A DNA stretch of 64,000 nt from Diplonema japonicum (GCA_964019335.1 OZ025731.1:188501-252500); one strand, 5' to 3'; positions 52,393 to 61,880 are shown, counted from the first letter of the stretch. Program-made: numbers and translations. Notes: generated by a model from the sequence alone, not told the origin.

Positions 52393-53037
52393 ATGTTCAG
52401 CAAAATGATGATGCTCGCGGCGACGGTCGCAGTGGCTGAGGGTATTGCGATCAAGTGGACGGGCATCGTGAACGACCAGCAGTGGACAACCCCGAACAAC
52501 TGGTACCCTGCGCAGGTTCCCGGTCCCTACGATACGGTGACGATCGATGACGCTGAGGGGAAGGACGCAATTGTGGTTCTGGTGCAACCTGCTGTGGTGG
52601 GCTCCCTTACGATGGGGAACAACAACGAAAACAATGCCAGGCTAAGGGTCCTTGCTCCCCTCACTGTGAACTCCTACATTTCTGTGCAGCCCAACGGTGT
52701 CCTTGAGATCAACAGTGGTGCTGCATTCCTTACATGTGAAAACACAGTTATCGCCGGGCAGCTGGACTTCGCAGCTGGAACCCTCAATGCAACAACTGCC
52801 ACCATCACCGGCCTCGCCAACATCTCCACACAGGCAGCCAAGGTCTTCTTGAACTCGAACATCAAAGTTATCTCCTCGCAGACCGTCCTCGCCTCTGGCT
52901 CCCTTCAGTTCAAGCAGTCCTCTTCTTTCGTCACCGACACAGGTGTCACCTCCCAGGGAATGGACTTCCAGTGCATTGTGATGGACCAGAGCACTGGAAA
53001 CAAATTCCATTCCAGTGGTTTCAACTGGGGGAACTAG
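52393..53037 (+). CDS. Secreted beta-repeat protein, tandem family copy 4 (subfamily II)
   Basis: This 214-aa protein has the head MFSKMMMLAATVAVAEGIAI and WTTPNNW as in the other copies. The middle and end define subfamily II: QPAVVGSLTMGNNNENNARL, VNSYISVQPNGVLEINSG, ANISTQAAKVFLNSNIKVIS, and the C-terminus FHSSGFNWGN. The 3' flank (53038-53460) is shared with copy 6. Secreted; function unknown. Confidence 0.85.
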   Translation: MFSKMMMLAATVAVAEGIAIKWTGIVNDQQWTTPNNWYPAQVPGPYDTVTIDDAEGKDAIVVLVQPAVVGSLTMGNNNENNARLRVLAPLTVNSYISVQPNGVLEINSGAAFLTCENTVIAGQLDFAAGTLNATTATITGLANISTQAAKVFLNSNIKVISSQTVLASGSLQFKQSSSFVTDTGVTSQGMDFQCIVMDQSTGNKFHSSGFNWGN

Positions 53038-53667
53038 GTCTTTCTTTTTTTTTTTTATTGGATAAAAAGAGGGGGGGAAGAAGAAAAAAAAAAGTGAAAT
53101 CCCCCCCTCTCTTGGACTTGAAGCCTCTTAAAGAATGTATTTTTTTTTTTATTTTCCCCACTTCTTTTCACTGTTGTAAAAAAGAAAAAAAAAAAAAAAA
53201 AAAAGAAGAAAAGAAGAAAAGAAAAAGAAGAGATAACCAAGTTAGCTCTTTTTTTTTTTCTAGTCTTTTTTTTTCTTTTCCCAAGAAATGAATATTTTGC
53301 AACTCCAACGTTTAAGCCACTTTTTAAAAGTCGCACCCCCTTCCCTCGCTCGCACTTATCTCCAGAATTAAACGAGGAAGGAATAAAAGAAGAAGAAGAA
53401 AACCATTGAAGTCAGTTACTTCATTACCATTGTTGTTTTTTTGTTTCTTTCTTCCCCCCCTTCCTTCCTCTCGATTCCTTTTTTTTTTTGTGTGTCTTTT
53501 TTTTTCTCTTGAGTTTCTTCCATGTGATGTTAATTCGTTTTTTTTTTTTTTTTTTTTTTTCTCCGGGAGTCTCACATAGACCTCCTTTACCTCATAAAAA
53601 TTTTTTTTCTCTTTTTTTATGTCGGAAAAAAAAAAAAAAAAAAAAAAGTTTTCAAAAAAAAAAAAAA
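53038..53667. other. Intergenic; 3' flank shared with copy 6
   Basis: No gene is seen. Segments such as GAAGAGATAACCAA, CTTATCTCCAGAATTA and TTGAAGTCAGTTACTTC occur in the same order here (to about 53435) and after copy 6 (59306-59725), separated by homopolymers of different length. T-runs, then A-runs, precede the next start. Confidence 0.65.
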
Positions 53668-55725
53668 ATGCAAATAATTCTTCACGTAGCAACACTCTCG
53701 TTGGCAAGCATTCCGGATGAAGAGCTGCCTCCCCTTGCCCAGGAGATCGACGGCCCAACCTATGAAAACTACACCGCTGCCATGGACAATTGCGTGTGGT
53801 ACCAGCCCGCGGTGTATGATGCGGCATCCACCATCCACCTCTTCTCATACAAGCTAAACAAGGACTTCCTCGGCGGCACCGAACTGTCGCAAATGCCTTT
53901 GTCACAGTACATCCCTACCTCCGGCATGTACTCTGCTTGCGATGTAATCGGCGGATCCTTCTGCTACGGCGTCGTCAAGAGGTCTAAGTCAGTGGGAGGT
54001 ACCCTATGCGTCCTCCCAGAGTGCAAGGAAGCCGACCTCAACAACATCTTAAAAGGAGTCCTTCTTCCGTTAATCGCGAAAAATGAGCTGAAGGACCCTG
54101 CAAACATAGTGTCAAGACTCACAAGCTTCAAATGCCACAGGGAAGACCCGAAGTTCAAGGATGATAATGATGCGATTGGCGTGGTGTCATTTATCGCAAC
54201 AATTGGATTTATCTCCATAGTCTGCACCGTGGTGTGCAGATGTGTTGAGATGAACGACATGCTGAAGGACGCTGTAAGGGAAGCAAAGGAGAAGGAGACA
54301 CCTAACGAACCAGAAGAGATCGACATGTCCACAAAGCTATTGAACCCCGTTGCTAAACGAAGTACGGAAACACGAAAAAAATCAGAACAACCCGAAAAAC
54401 GGTGTTTTTTTTTGAAACTCTGCGACTGTTGGGATCTGAAGCTTGCCGTGAAGGAACTTTTCGCAACATCAAGCAGGCCGACAAACTTTCTGAACATGAT
54501 GCGTGTCGTCTCCAGTGTGTGGATTATCTACCAGCACATCCCCGACCTCCCTGTTGAAAACGCCACTGAAAACGAGCACGATATGTATGATTACATGAAG
54601 TCCTTCAACGGATACTTCTACACAGGAGGGCTCTACGCCGTCGACACCTTTTTCTTCATGAGCGCGTTCCTCGTCGCTTTGCTCGGTGTAAAAACCTGGC
54701 CGCGTACCGACCCCGTCCTGCAACAAGCGAAACGCGTCGCGATGTGTTACTTAGATAGATATGTCAGGATTACCCCGGTTTACGGACTTTGTATACTTGC
54801 CGCGTACCATGTTTTCATGTATATTTCAAGCGGGCCGTTTGCGAGGCTTGCTGCGAATGGGGGGAGTCTTGCAGAGCCGTGTGGAGACAGGTGGTGGAGA
54901 AACCTGCTTTTTATTAACAATTTCAAAGCGGATGACCCGTTGTGCTTCGGGCATTGTTGGTACCTCGCGTGCGACTTTCAGTTGATGGTTTTCGGCGTCC
55001 TTATTGTAGCGGGTTACGCACACAAACCCCGTTACACAGTGCTTGTTTCTTCTTTTTTAATTGTTGCCTCGTTGTCGGTGTGTTACGCGCGAACCCGTGG
55101 CTCAGGGGATCAGTACACAGGCGGCTTCAACCGTAGTTATGTAAAACCGTGGATCAGAGCGCCTCCTTATTTATTCGGGCTTCTTTCCGCGTTTGCTTAC
55201 ACGTCCGATGCCAACGAGAATATTAAAATTGTCTTAAAAAACCACTCTGTTCGATGGGGCGGGTACCTTGTCGTGGGTTCTACGATGATCGGCTGTTGTT
55301 TCATACCATGGGCAGCCTATAGGGATCGGGTCAACGGGGACACATGGAGCAAGGATCAGATCGCTTGGTCGCAGGTCGCGTATCATTTTTTGTGGGGTGC
55401 TGCTTTGTCTATACTAACTTTGACATTTGTGAATGGTCATGGAGGGTGGGTCAGGGATATGATGGCACATGGTGTCTGGGAGCCTCTAGGGAAGTTGACT
55501 TTCTCAGTGTATCTCATCCACCCTATGATTATTGGGATTGCGAAGCTAAGCTACGGTCCGAATCTTGTTCATTTTAACGGGTGGTGGTTTACTTTTATCA
55601 CGACCGGTGTTGCTGTGGGTTCTTACGTTGCTGCTGGGTTGTTGTTCGTGTTTGTGGAACGCCCTGTTGCTGCGACGTGGTCATTACTCAGCGGGAGGAG
55701 TAAAAGGAGAGCTGTTAAAAAGTAA
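53668..55725 (+). CDS. NRF-6-like multi-pass acyltransferase (acyltransferase 3 family)
   Basis: This 685-aa, single-exon protein has an N-terminal extracellular or lumenal region (about 20-170) with paired Cys and YEN YTAAMDNCVWYQPAVYD, in the style of the NRF domain. A membrane segment (VVSFIATIGFISIVCTVVC, about 178-196), a charged cytosolic linker, and a C-terminal acyltransferase 3 domain with about ten membrane segments follow. Conserved marks: FNGYFYTGGLYAVDTFFFMS, LDRYVRITPVYGL, FGHCWYLACDFQLMVFGVL, SVYLIHPMII and VFVERPVAA. NRF-6-type proteins are implicated in lipid or glycan acylation or transport; the substrate here is unknown. It sits between tandem copies 4 and 5 and its stop is followed one base later by composite element C. 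Confidence 0.88.
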   Translation: MQIILHVATLSLASIPDEELPPLAQEIDGPTYENYTAAMDNCVWYQPAVYDAASTIHLFSYKLNKDFLGGTELSQMPLSQYIPTSGMYSACDVIGGSFCYGVVKRSKSVGGTLCVLPECKEADLNNILKGVLLPLIAKNELKDPANIVSRLTSFKCHREDPKFKDDNDAIGVVSFIATIGFISIVCTVVCRCVEMNDMLKDAVREAKEKETPNEPEEIDMSTKLLNPVAKRSTETRKKSEQPEKRCFFLKLCDCWDLKLAVKELFATSSRPTNFLNMMRVVSSVWIIYQHIPDLPVENATENEHDMYDYMKSFNGYFYTGGLYAVDTFFFMSAFLVALLGVKTWPRTDPVLQQAKRVAMCYLDRYVRITPVYGLCILAAYHVFMYISSGPFARLAANGGSLAEPCGDRWWRNLLFINNFKADDPLCFGHCWYLACDFQLMVFGVLIVAGYAHKPRYTVLVSSFLIVASLSVCYARTRGSGDQYTGGFNRSYVKPWIRAPPYLFGLLSAFAYTSDANENIKIVLKNHSVRWGGYLVVGSTMIGCCFIPWAAYRDRVNGDTWSKDQIAWSQVAYHFLWGAALSILTLTFVNGHGGWVRDMMAHGVWEPLGKLTFSVYLIHPMIIGIAKLSYGPNLVHFNGWWFTFITTGVAVGSYVAAGLLFVFVERPVAATWSLLSGRSKRRAVKK

Positions 55726-55726
55726 A

Positions 55727-56154
55727 AATAGCTATTTATTGCCAACAAATAATGAGTCATTATTTAACGAGTGTTAAATAATGGCTCATTTGGCGGCAAG
55801 TAAGTCGTTTTATTTCACTTTTCGTCATTTGAGTCACTCACTCTTCACTGCTTTCAAGGTAATACAGGGTAGCTATTTCGCCGTGGCATTTAAAGGGGAA
55901 GTAAGGCACTTATTCCCACTTTTAAGGGCTGGAATGGCCTCAGATGGCCAAAAATAGTCAAAATACCCCCACCCCAAAAAAACTTTTTAAGGGGTCGTGT
56001 GCATTTTTTTCCACGGCGAGACTCATTTTCCCACTCTGAAGGGCCATTATTTAACGCGTTAAATAATGGCCGTTTCGCGTTAAATAATGGCCATTTCGCG
56101 TTAAATAATGAGGCCCCTAGTGAGTGAAGAAAATGACGAAGAGTGAAATAAAAA
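55727..56154 (+). mobile_element. Composite inverted-repeat element C
   Basis: It begins AATAGCTATTTATTGCCAAC, which matches the reverse complement of the outer end of element A (AATAGCTATTTACTGCCAAC). A hairpin module (55741-55797) pairs GCCAACAAATAATGAG with CTCATTTGGCGGC around CATTATTTAACG and its complement. The TIR module runs 55808-56154: TTTTATTTCACTTTTCGTCA on the left, and the reverse complement of the right end TTTTATTTCACTCTTCGTCA, then CACTCACT in both arms. Inside, ATTATTTAACG and its complement alternate five times (56046-56112). No coding capacity. Confidence 0.65.
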
Positions 56155-56874
56155 AAAAAAAAAAAAAAAAAGTTTCATCCTCTTCCAAAAAAGAAATGTT
56201 TGGTTCGCTCCCTTTCTAGCTTTATTCGAGAAAAGAAGAAAAAAAAAATGGACAAATCGGAAGTCAGTTGTGTTGAAGAGGAAGCTGTGCTGTGCTCTTA
56301 TAAAAGTTGTGGCAGCACTTTTTTTTTTCTCTGTTTCACGCCGCTGCACCCCCCCTTTTTTTTTGAAATTTTCGCCTTTTTTTTTCTATTTTCCATTCCC
56401 TTCCCCTTTACACCTTCTTGTTTCGCTTTTGTGTCCCTGAACCTATTTGTTATAATGAATTCTTTTTCTTTTTTTTTTTTCCTCGGAGGAAAGGAAGGGG
56501 GAGATAAAAGAAAAAAAGGAGTAGTAAGCACTTTTTAAACACTCCTTAAACCTTCCCTGCTTGACTCACCTTTAGCTTACCGGTTCATCTCCCTATCTTC
56601 TGTTTTTTTTTTTTTCTTCTTTTTTTTTTCTTCCTCTTCTTCTTCTTTCAGTTGCTTGTACGCCAGGCGGTTTATAAGCAACCAAAGTCATTCTTCTTCT
56701 TTTTCTCTTTCTTTTTTTTTTTCTTCCACGACCTTCAGATCATGGTCTTTTTTTTTTCCCCGTTCATTCTTTTGCGGGAGGGAAAAAAAAAAAAGAAAAA
56801 AAAAAGAGAAAATTATATGATTATTGAACCAACTAACTGTAAAAGCTATGACCACAGCCACCTCAGTTGACACC

Positions 56875-56917
<43 letters not shown>

Positions 56918-56922
56918 AGAAA
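56155..56922. other. Intergenic, low complexity
   Basis: No gene is seen. T- and A-rich tracts; an A-run (56880-56907) and A/G leader precede tandem copy 5. Confidence 0.6.
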
Positions 56923-57564
56923 ATGTTCAGCAAAATGATGATGCTCGCGGCAACGGTCGCAGTGGCTGAGGGTGTTGCGATCAAGTGGACGGGCATCGTG
57001 AACGACCAGCAGTGGACAACCCCGAACAACTGGTACCCTGCGCAAGTTCCCGGGCCCGACGATGCAGTGACGATAGATGACTCTGAGGGGAAGGACGCAA
57101 TTGTGGTTCTGGTGCAACCTGCTGTGGTGGGCTCCCTCACGATGGGGAGCCTTGTGTCCAACAATGCCAGGCTGAGGGTCCTTGCTCCCCTCACTGTGAA
57201 CTCCTACACCTCTGTGCAGCCCAACGGTGTCCTTGAGGTCAGCAGTGGCATTGCGTCCCTTACCTGCGCAAGCACAGTTGTCGCCGGGCAGCTGGAATTC
57301 GCTGCTGGAACCCTCAATATCAATGCCACCATCACCGGCCTCGCCAACATCTCCACACAGGCAGCCAAGGTCTTCTTGAACTCGAACATCAAAGTTGTCT
57401 CCTCGCAGACCGTCCTCGCCTCTGGCTCCCTTCAGTTCAAGCAGTCCTCTTCTTTCGTCACCGACACAGGTGTCACCTCCCAGGGAATGGACTTCCAGTG
57501 CATTGTGATGGACCAGAGCACTGGAAACAAGTTTCATTCCAGTGGTTTCAACTGGGGGAACTAG
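56923..57564 (+). CDS. Secreted beta-repeat protein, tandem family copy 5 (subfamily II, mosaic)
   Basis: This 213-aa protein is overall subfamily II (QPAVVGSLTMG, VNSYTSVQPNG, FHSSGFNWGN). It carries a short patch, SLVSNNARL (DNA about 57146-57170), that is the subfamily I variant in place of NNNENNARL, consistent with gene conversion. Signal peptide and WTTPNNW head as in the others. The poly(A) run just upstream makes any longer N-terminus unlikely. Confidence 0.85.
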   Translation: MFSKMMMLAATVAVAEGVAIKWTGIVNDQQWTTPNNWYPAQVPGPDDAVTIDDSEGKDAIVVLVQPAVVGSLTMGSLVSNNARLRVLAPLTVNSYTSVQPNGVLEVSSGIASLTCASTVVAGQLEFAAGTLNINATITGLANISTQAAKVFLNSNIKVVSSQTVLASGSLQFKQSSSFVTDTGVTSQGMDFQCIVMDQSTGNKFHSSGFNWGN

Positions 57565-57607
57565 GCATCTCTCTCCCCACGGTGGGGCACCCGCAACAAA
57601 ATAGATC

Positions 57608-57640
<33 letters not shown>

Positions 57641-57682
57641 CCCTCGCTTCGTTGCACGCGCTTAGTGTTGCAATCAAAGCTG

Positions 57683-57719
<37 letters not shown>

Positions 57720-58087
57720 GCGGGCCGTTGCTAACCACTTCGTTCCTATCATAGTGAATTTTTATTTCATTCTTATTATTAATTCAGTTATCAGCGCACC
57801 CCTTTGTCCCGAAACTGCTGCTGAAGGGTGATAGATCCAGGTAGTGGAAGAGAACAAGGAGCGTCTCACAATGACTTCCTTTTTGCTCATACATTTTTTT
57901 TTTTTTTTTTTGCATGTATTTTGGGCTTATCCTTCTACAGGTTAGTCCCGGCTGTGCACAAACAACAATCAACCGACTCTTTTTTTTTCTTTTTTTTTTT
58001 TTTTTTACTTACCAGCGCAAAAAAAGATAGATCGAGTTTTTTTTATCCAATGTGTTGGTTTAAGTACCAAGAATCCTTCTTTTCCTG

Positions 58088-58139
<52 letters not shown>

Positions 58140-58663
58140 ACCAGACAGCAACCGCAGAACGGTGACCGATTAGTGGAATTTCTTCCTGAACAGTGAGCGC
58201 CCCCATGCACACTGAAATTTTATCGAGTTTTTTTTTTTTTTTTTTTGTTGAACCTCGAACCGCCCCATTCGAAGGGATCTTCCAGTTTTGTTTCCTTCTT
58301 CTTTTTTTTTTTTTCTTTGGTGTCATCAAAACCCCCTTTCGTTGCCTCTATCATTGTGAATCCCTCCCTTTCCCCCACTCCTTTATCCACCAATTTCCCC
58401 CCTCTTTTTTTTTTTTTTTTTTTTCTCTCCAGAGTTTTTAAAATCCGCTGAGAAAAAAAAAAAGAAACAAAAAAAATTATGACATTGCCATCTTTTTTTT
58501 TTCCTTCTCCGCTTCGAATTTAGAAGAAACCCCCCCCCCCCCCACTTCACTTTGATGAATTTCGTTGTGCCTTTTGGATTCTTCTTTTTTTTTTAATTAC
58601 TTTTTAACTTTTTTAAACTGCAACACAAACACATTCGAAGAAAAAAAGAGAAAAAAAAAAACA
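57565..58663. other. Intergenic, long homopolymers
   Basis: No gene is seen. T-runs at about 57610-57640, 57686-57717 and 58091-58137 are among the longest in the window. Bases about 57920-57980 (GGGCTTATCCTTCTAC..CCGACTCTTTTT) recur at about 60135-60190. Confidence 0.6.
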
Positions 58664-59305
58664 ATGTTCAACAAAATGATGATGCTCGCAGCGACGGTCG
58701 CAGTGGCTGAGGGTATTGCGATCAAGTGGACGGGCATCGTGAACGACCAGCAGTGGACAACCCCGAACAACTGGTACCCTGCGCAGGTTCCCGGTCCCTA
58801 CGATACGGTGACGATCAATGACGCTGAGGGGAAGGACGCAATTGTGGTTCTAGTGTCACCTGCTGTGGTGGGCTCCCTCACGATGGGGAGCAACAACGAA
58901 AACAATGCCAGGCTGAGGGTCCTTGCTCCCCTCACTGTGGACTCCTACATTTCTGTGCAGCCCAACGGTGTTCTTGAGATCAACAGTGGTGCTGCGTCCC
59001 TTACCTGCGGAAATACAGTGGTCGCTGGTCAGCTGAACTTCGGCTCCGGGGTTCTCAGCACGAATGCCACCATCACCGGCCTCGCCAACATCTCCACACA
59101 GGCAGCCAAGGTCTTCTCGAACTCGAACATCAGGGTTATCTCCTCGCAGACCGTCCTCGCCTCTGGCTCCCTTCAGTTCAAGCAGTCCTCTTCTTTCGTC
59201 ACCGACACAGGTGTCACCTCCCAGGGAATGGACTTCCAGTGCATTGTGATGGACCAGAGCACTGGAAACAAATTCCATTCCAGTGGTTTCAACTGGGGGA
59301 ACTAG
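58664..59305 (+). CDS. Secreted beta-repeat protein, tandem family copy 6 (subfamily II)
   Basis: This 213-aa protein has signal peptide MFNKMMMLAATVAVAEG, WTTPNNW head, SPAVVGSLTMGSNNENNARL, VDSYISVQPNG and C-terminus FHSSGFNWGN. It is closest to copy 4, and its 3' flank is also related to that of copy 4, so copies 4 and 6 were probably duplicated together with flanking DNA. Secreted; function unknown. Confidence 0.85.
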   Translation: MFNKMMMLAATVAVAEGIAIKWTGIVNDQQWTTPNNWYPAQVPGPYDTVTINDAEGKDAIVVLVSPAVVGSLTMGSNNENNARLRVLAPLTVDSYISVQPNGVLEINSGAASLTCGNTVVAGQLNFGSGVLSTNATITGLANISTQAAKVFSNSNIRVISSQTVLASGSLQFKQSSSFVTDTGVTSQGMDFQCIVMDQSTGNKFHSSGFNWGN

Positions 59306-59889
59306 AATAAAGAGGGGGGGGGGGGGGGGGGGGGGGATTTCTTTTTAAAAAGGGGTGAAATGAAATCTCCTCCCTTGGATCCGAAGCCCCCCTTTTTGTT
59401 GTTTTTGGTTGTATTACAGCTATGACACAATTTTTTTTTTTAAAAAATTTTTTTTTAAATTTTTCCGTTTTATTTTGACGAAGAGATAACCAATAGAAAC
59501 AAGGTACCTTTTAGGTTTTTTTTTTTTTTTTTTTTTTTTTGTTGCTGTACCCTGGGTTTGCTCTTTTTTTCCACCAACGTTTATGCCGCTTTTTAAAATC
59601 GATCCCCCCCTTCCCCTCACTCCCACTTATCTCCAGAATTAGACGAGGCGGGAATAAAAAAAAAAAAGAAAAGAAAAAAAAAACCTCATTGAAGTCAGTT
59701 ACTTCTTTACCATTGTTTTTTTTCCCTCTTTCCCCCCCCCCCCCCCCGCCTCTCAATTCCCTTTTATTCTTTTTAATATAATCATCTCCCGGCACTGTAG
59801 AAACAATCGCCTTTATTCTCATCATCCGTACAAGGGCAAATCTCTATTGTTGTCAGGGGGGGTTTTTTTTTTATTCTTTTTTTCTTTAG
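59306..59889. other. Intergenic; duplicated 3' flank and homopolymers
   Basis: No gene is seen. A G-run follows the stop. The stretch to about 59730 is a diverged copy of 53038-53460. It ends in a T-run and TTTCTTTAG (59881-59889), an acceptor-like site. Confidence 0.6.
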
Positions 59890-60101
59890 GTGTCGGCGGT
59901 GGACCTCATCGTAAAAAATAAACGCAAGCGGAAAATAGTGAAGTCCCGCTTCTCCAGGAGGCCCATCTTCGCCACCCACACCACGCACGACAAGCTGATA
60001 GAATTGAAAACCGCCAACAAGCGGGACCGCATCACTCGACTCCTCAAGACGCCCACGGCCTCGATCGAGATGAAAGCAATGCTCCAGAAGGGGAGTATTA
60101 A
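59890..60101 (+). pseudogene. Exon-like coding fragment, no start codon
   Basis: Directly after TTTCTTTAG an open frame reads VSAVDLIVKNKRKRKIVKSR, FSRRPIFATHTTHDKLIELK, TANKRDRITRLLKTPTASIE and MKAMLQKG (about 70 residues, basic, helical). Its codon use is like the real genes and unlike the flanking DNA. It then meets a GTATTA donor-like site and repeat DNA. No upstream exon with an ATG is evident. It may be a lone exon or a fragment of a gene moved here. No family is recognised. Confidence 0.4.
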
Positions 60102-60979
60102 CAACTGTACTTTGAGTTTTCTTTTTCGTAGCAGTGTTGGGCTTATCCTTCTACGGGTTAACCGCACAAATAACAATCATCCGACTCTTTTTTTTTTTTT
60201 TTTTTTCATTCACATGATTCCCTGCCGTCCTCAGAACCTACCACTTTCTTTTTTTTTTCTTTTTCTTTTTTTTTTTTTTTTTGGTGCTCTACACGGCGAA
60301 TCACAGACTTGTACCAGCGCTTGTCCTGAATATGATCAAGCACGGGCGAGTCCACCTTACCACTCCTGCTCACTAAAAATTGAAAAAGAAGGGGGAAAAA
60401 AATTGTTTTTTTTTATTCTGCTTCTTCCTTCTTCTTCTTCCTGTGTGAATTGTCGTCAAAGAACGAGAAACTTCTGTTTCTCTCTGTTTTCTTTTTTGGA
60501 GATACAAAGAGTACATCAGATGTGTTGTTCGCTGTTGATCTTAACGAAAACTGAGCTGCTCACCGCACGCATTAAGGACACGGAATGCAGAGAAGCTACA
60601 GTTCGCACCTCATCTCCCCCCTCTCGGCAAAAAAAAAAAAAGAAAATAATAGAACCCGTCCTTACGTTTATCTCAAAAATAAAAAAAAGAAAATGGGGGG
60701 GGGAAGAAAAAGAGAATCGGGGGTCCTTTTCTTTCTTCTGTTTCTCCCCCCCGTCCTATTTTCTTCTTTTTTTTTCCTGTGTGAAGTCACAAAAGAAATT
60801 CCTTCATTTTTTTTTTAAACTTTCCTACTCGTTGCCGGGAAAAAAAAAAAAAAATTGGCCCCACATTTCTTCTTGTACTTTAAAAAAAAAAAGAACCTTT
60901 TTTTTTTTTTTTTCTCCTCTTCCATTTTTTTTTTATTTCATCGCGTCCCCCCCCCCCCCCCCCCCCTCCTTCAACTCGA

Positions 60980-61011
<32 letters not shown>
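60102..61011. other. Fragment-bearing intergenic DNA
   Basis: No complete gene is seen. A second exon-like patch at about 60284-60376 reads VLYTANHRLVPALVLNMIKH then GRVHLTTPAH and a stop. Another at about 60533-60630 reads LLILTKTELLTARIKDTECR. Both are too short to call. Homopolymers and an (AAT)n run (60980-61010) fill the rest. Confidence 0.4.
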
Positions 61012-61013
<2 letters not shown>

Positions 61014-61687
61014 GTAAACAAAAACCCACCGGAAGATAAAATATCCGGACCGCCGAAACATCCGGTGATTTTTTTCTTCCGGACATTTTTTTTTTTTGGG
61101 CACTTTTCTAAGGGGGTACCAAGCCTGTCCTGCGCACTGTCCCCTCTGTCTGGAAAACTTATATTTCTGTTGCAAGAGTCTTAAGAACGGCAAAAATAAA
61201 ATTCAAATTAACAGACGAAAGCTGCATGCTCTAAAAAGGGGAAGGACATATCTCGCGACCCCTCCAGGTGCTGACCTCTTCAGGTGACTGAAATGACATT
61301 GCAAGTGGGAATATCTTCAGGTGAGAGGCACCCTTCAATGGCTGCGTTCCGACCAATAAAACTATAAAAGGGGGCGAGGAAAGCGCTACCTGTCCGCACG
61401 TCTGGCCGTCTTGTCTGCTGCCTTCGCAGTCTTGGCAGTGCGCCTGGCCTCGGCCTCAGCAAGTCTTGGGCTGGCACAAATAGGTGAGGTCTGGGGGGAC
61501 AAACGCTAAGTGAACGCTTGTTTCTGAAAACAAGTTCACAAAAGCCTGCATAGTGTGGACATTGTAGTCATCAAGGATGAGTCGGTGGGTGCTCAGCCCT
61601 TTAAAAAAAGGGGGGTCCCAGGAAAAAAAATATCCGGACCGCCAGAGCTTCCGGACATTTTATCTTCCGGTGATTTTTGTTTTACAG
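61012..61687 (-). mobile_element. Degenerate TA-flanked DNA transposon (Tc1/mariner-pogo type)
   Basis: Imperfect 37-bp TIRs (32 of 37 positions match): the left starts CTGTAAACAAAAACCCACCG, the reverse complement of the right starts CTGTAAAACAAAAATCACCG, and both continue GAAGATAAAAT.TCCGG. The element is bounded by TA at 61010-61011 and 61688-61689, the target duplication expected for Tc1/mariner/pogo elements. Its interior encodes a transposase remnant on the minus strand (61386-61596). The length (676 bp) is far below an autonomous element, so it is an internally deleted, dead copy. Confidence 0.7.
61386..61596 (-). pseudogene. DDE transposase remnant (pogo/Tigger DDE_1-like C-terminal part)
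   Basis: Read on the minus strand from 61596: LILDDYNVHTMQAFVNLF, then SETSVHLAFVPPDLTYLCQP and KT. This matches the DDE_1 block with the second catalytic Asp (LILD-Y--H), the L/F-PP step and the -QP- motif. A stop at 61456-61458 interrupts the frame; the +1 frame continues as a basic, Ala-rich tail (AEAEARRTAKTAKAADKTAR) to a stop at 61386-61388. It is truncated at the N-terminus and frameshifted, so it cannot be active. Confidence 0.6.
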
Positions 61688-61778
61688 TAATTAAAAAAAG
61701 GAGGCCCCCAACCCAAAAAAAAAAAAAAAAAAAAAAGAAAATAAGATGCCGGTAATACAAAGTAGACAAGCGGTATGT

Positions 61779-61880
<102 letters not shown>

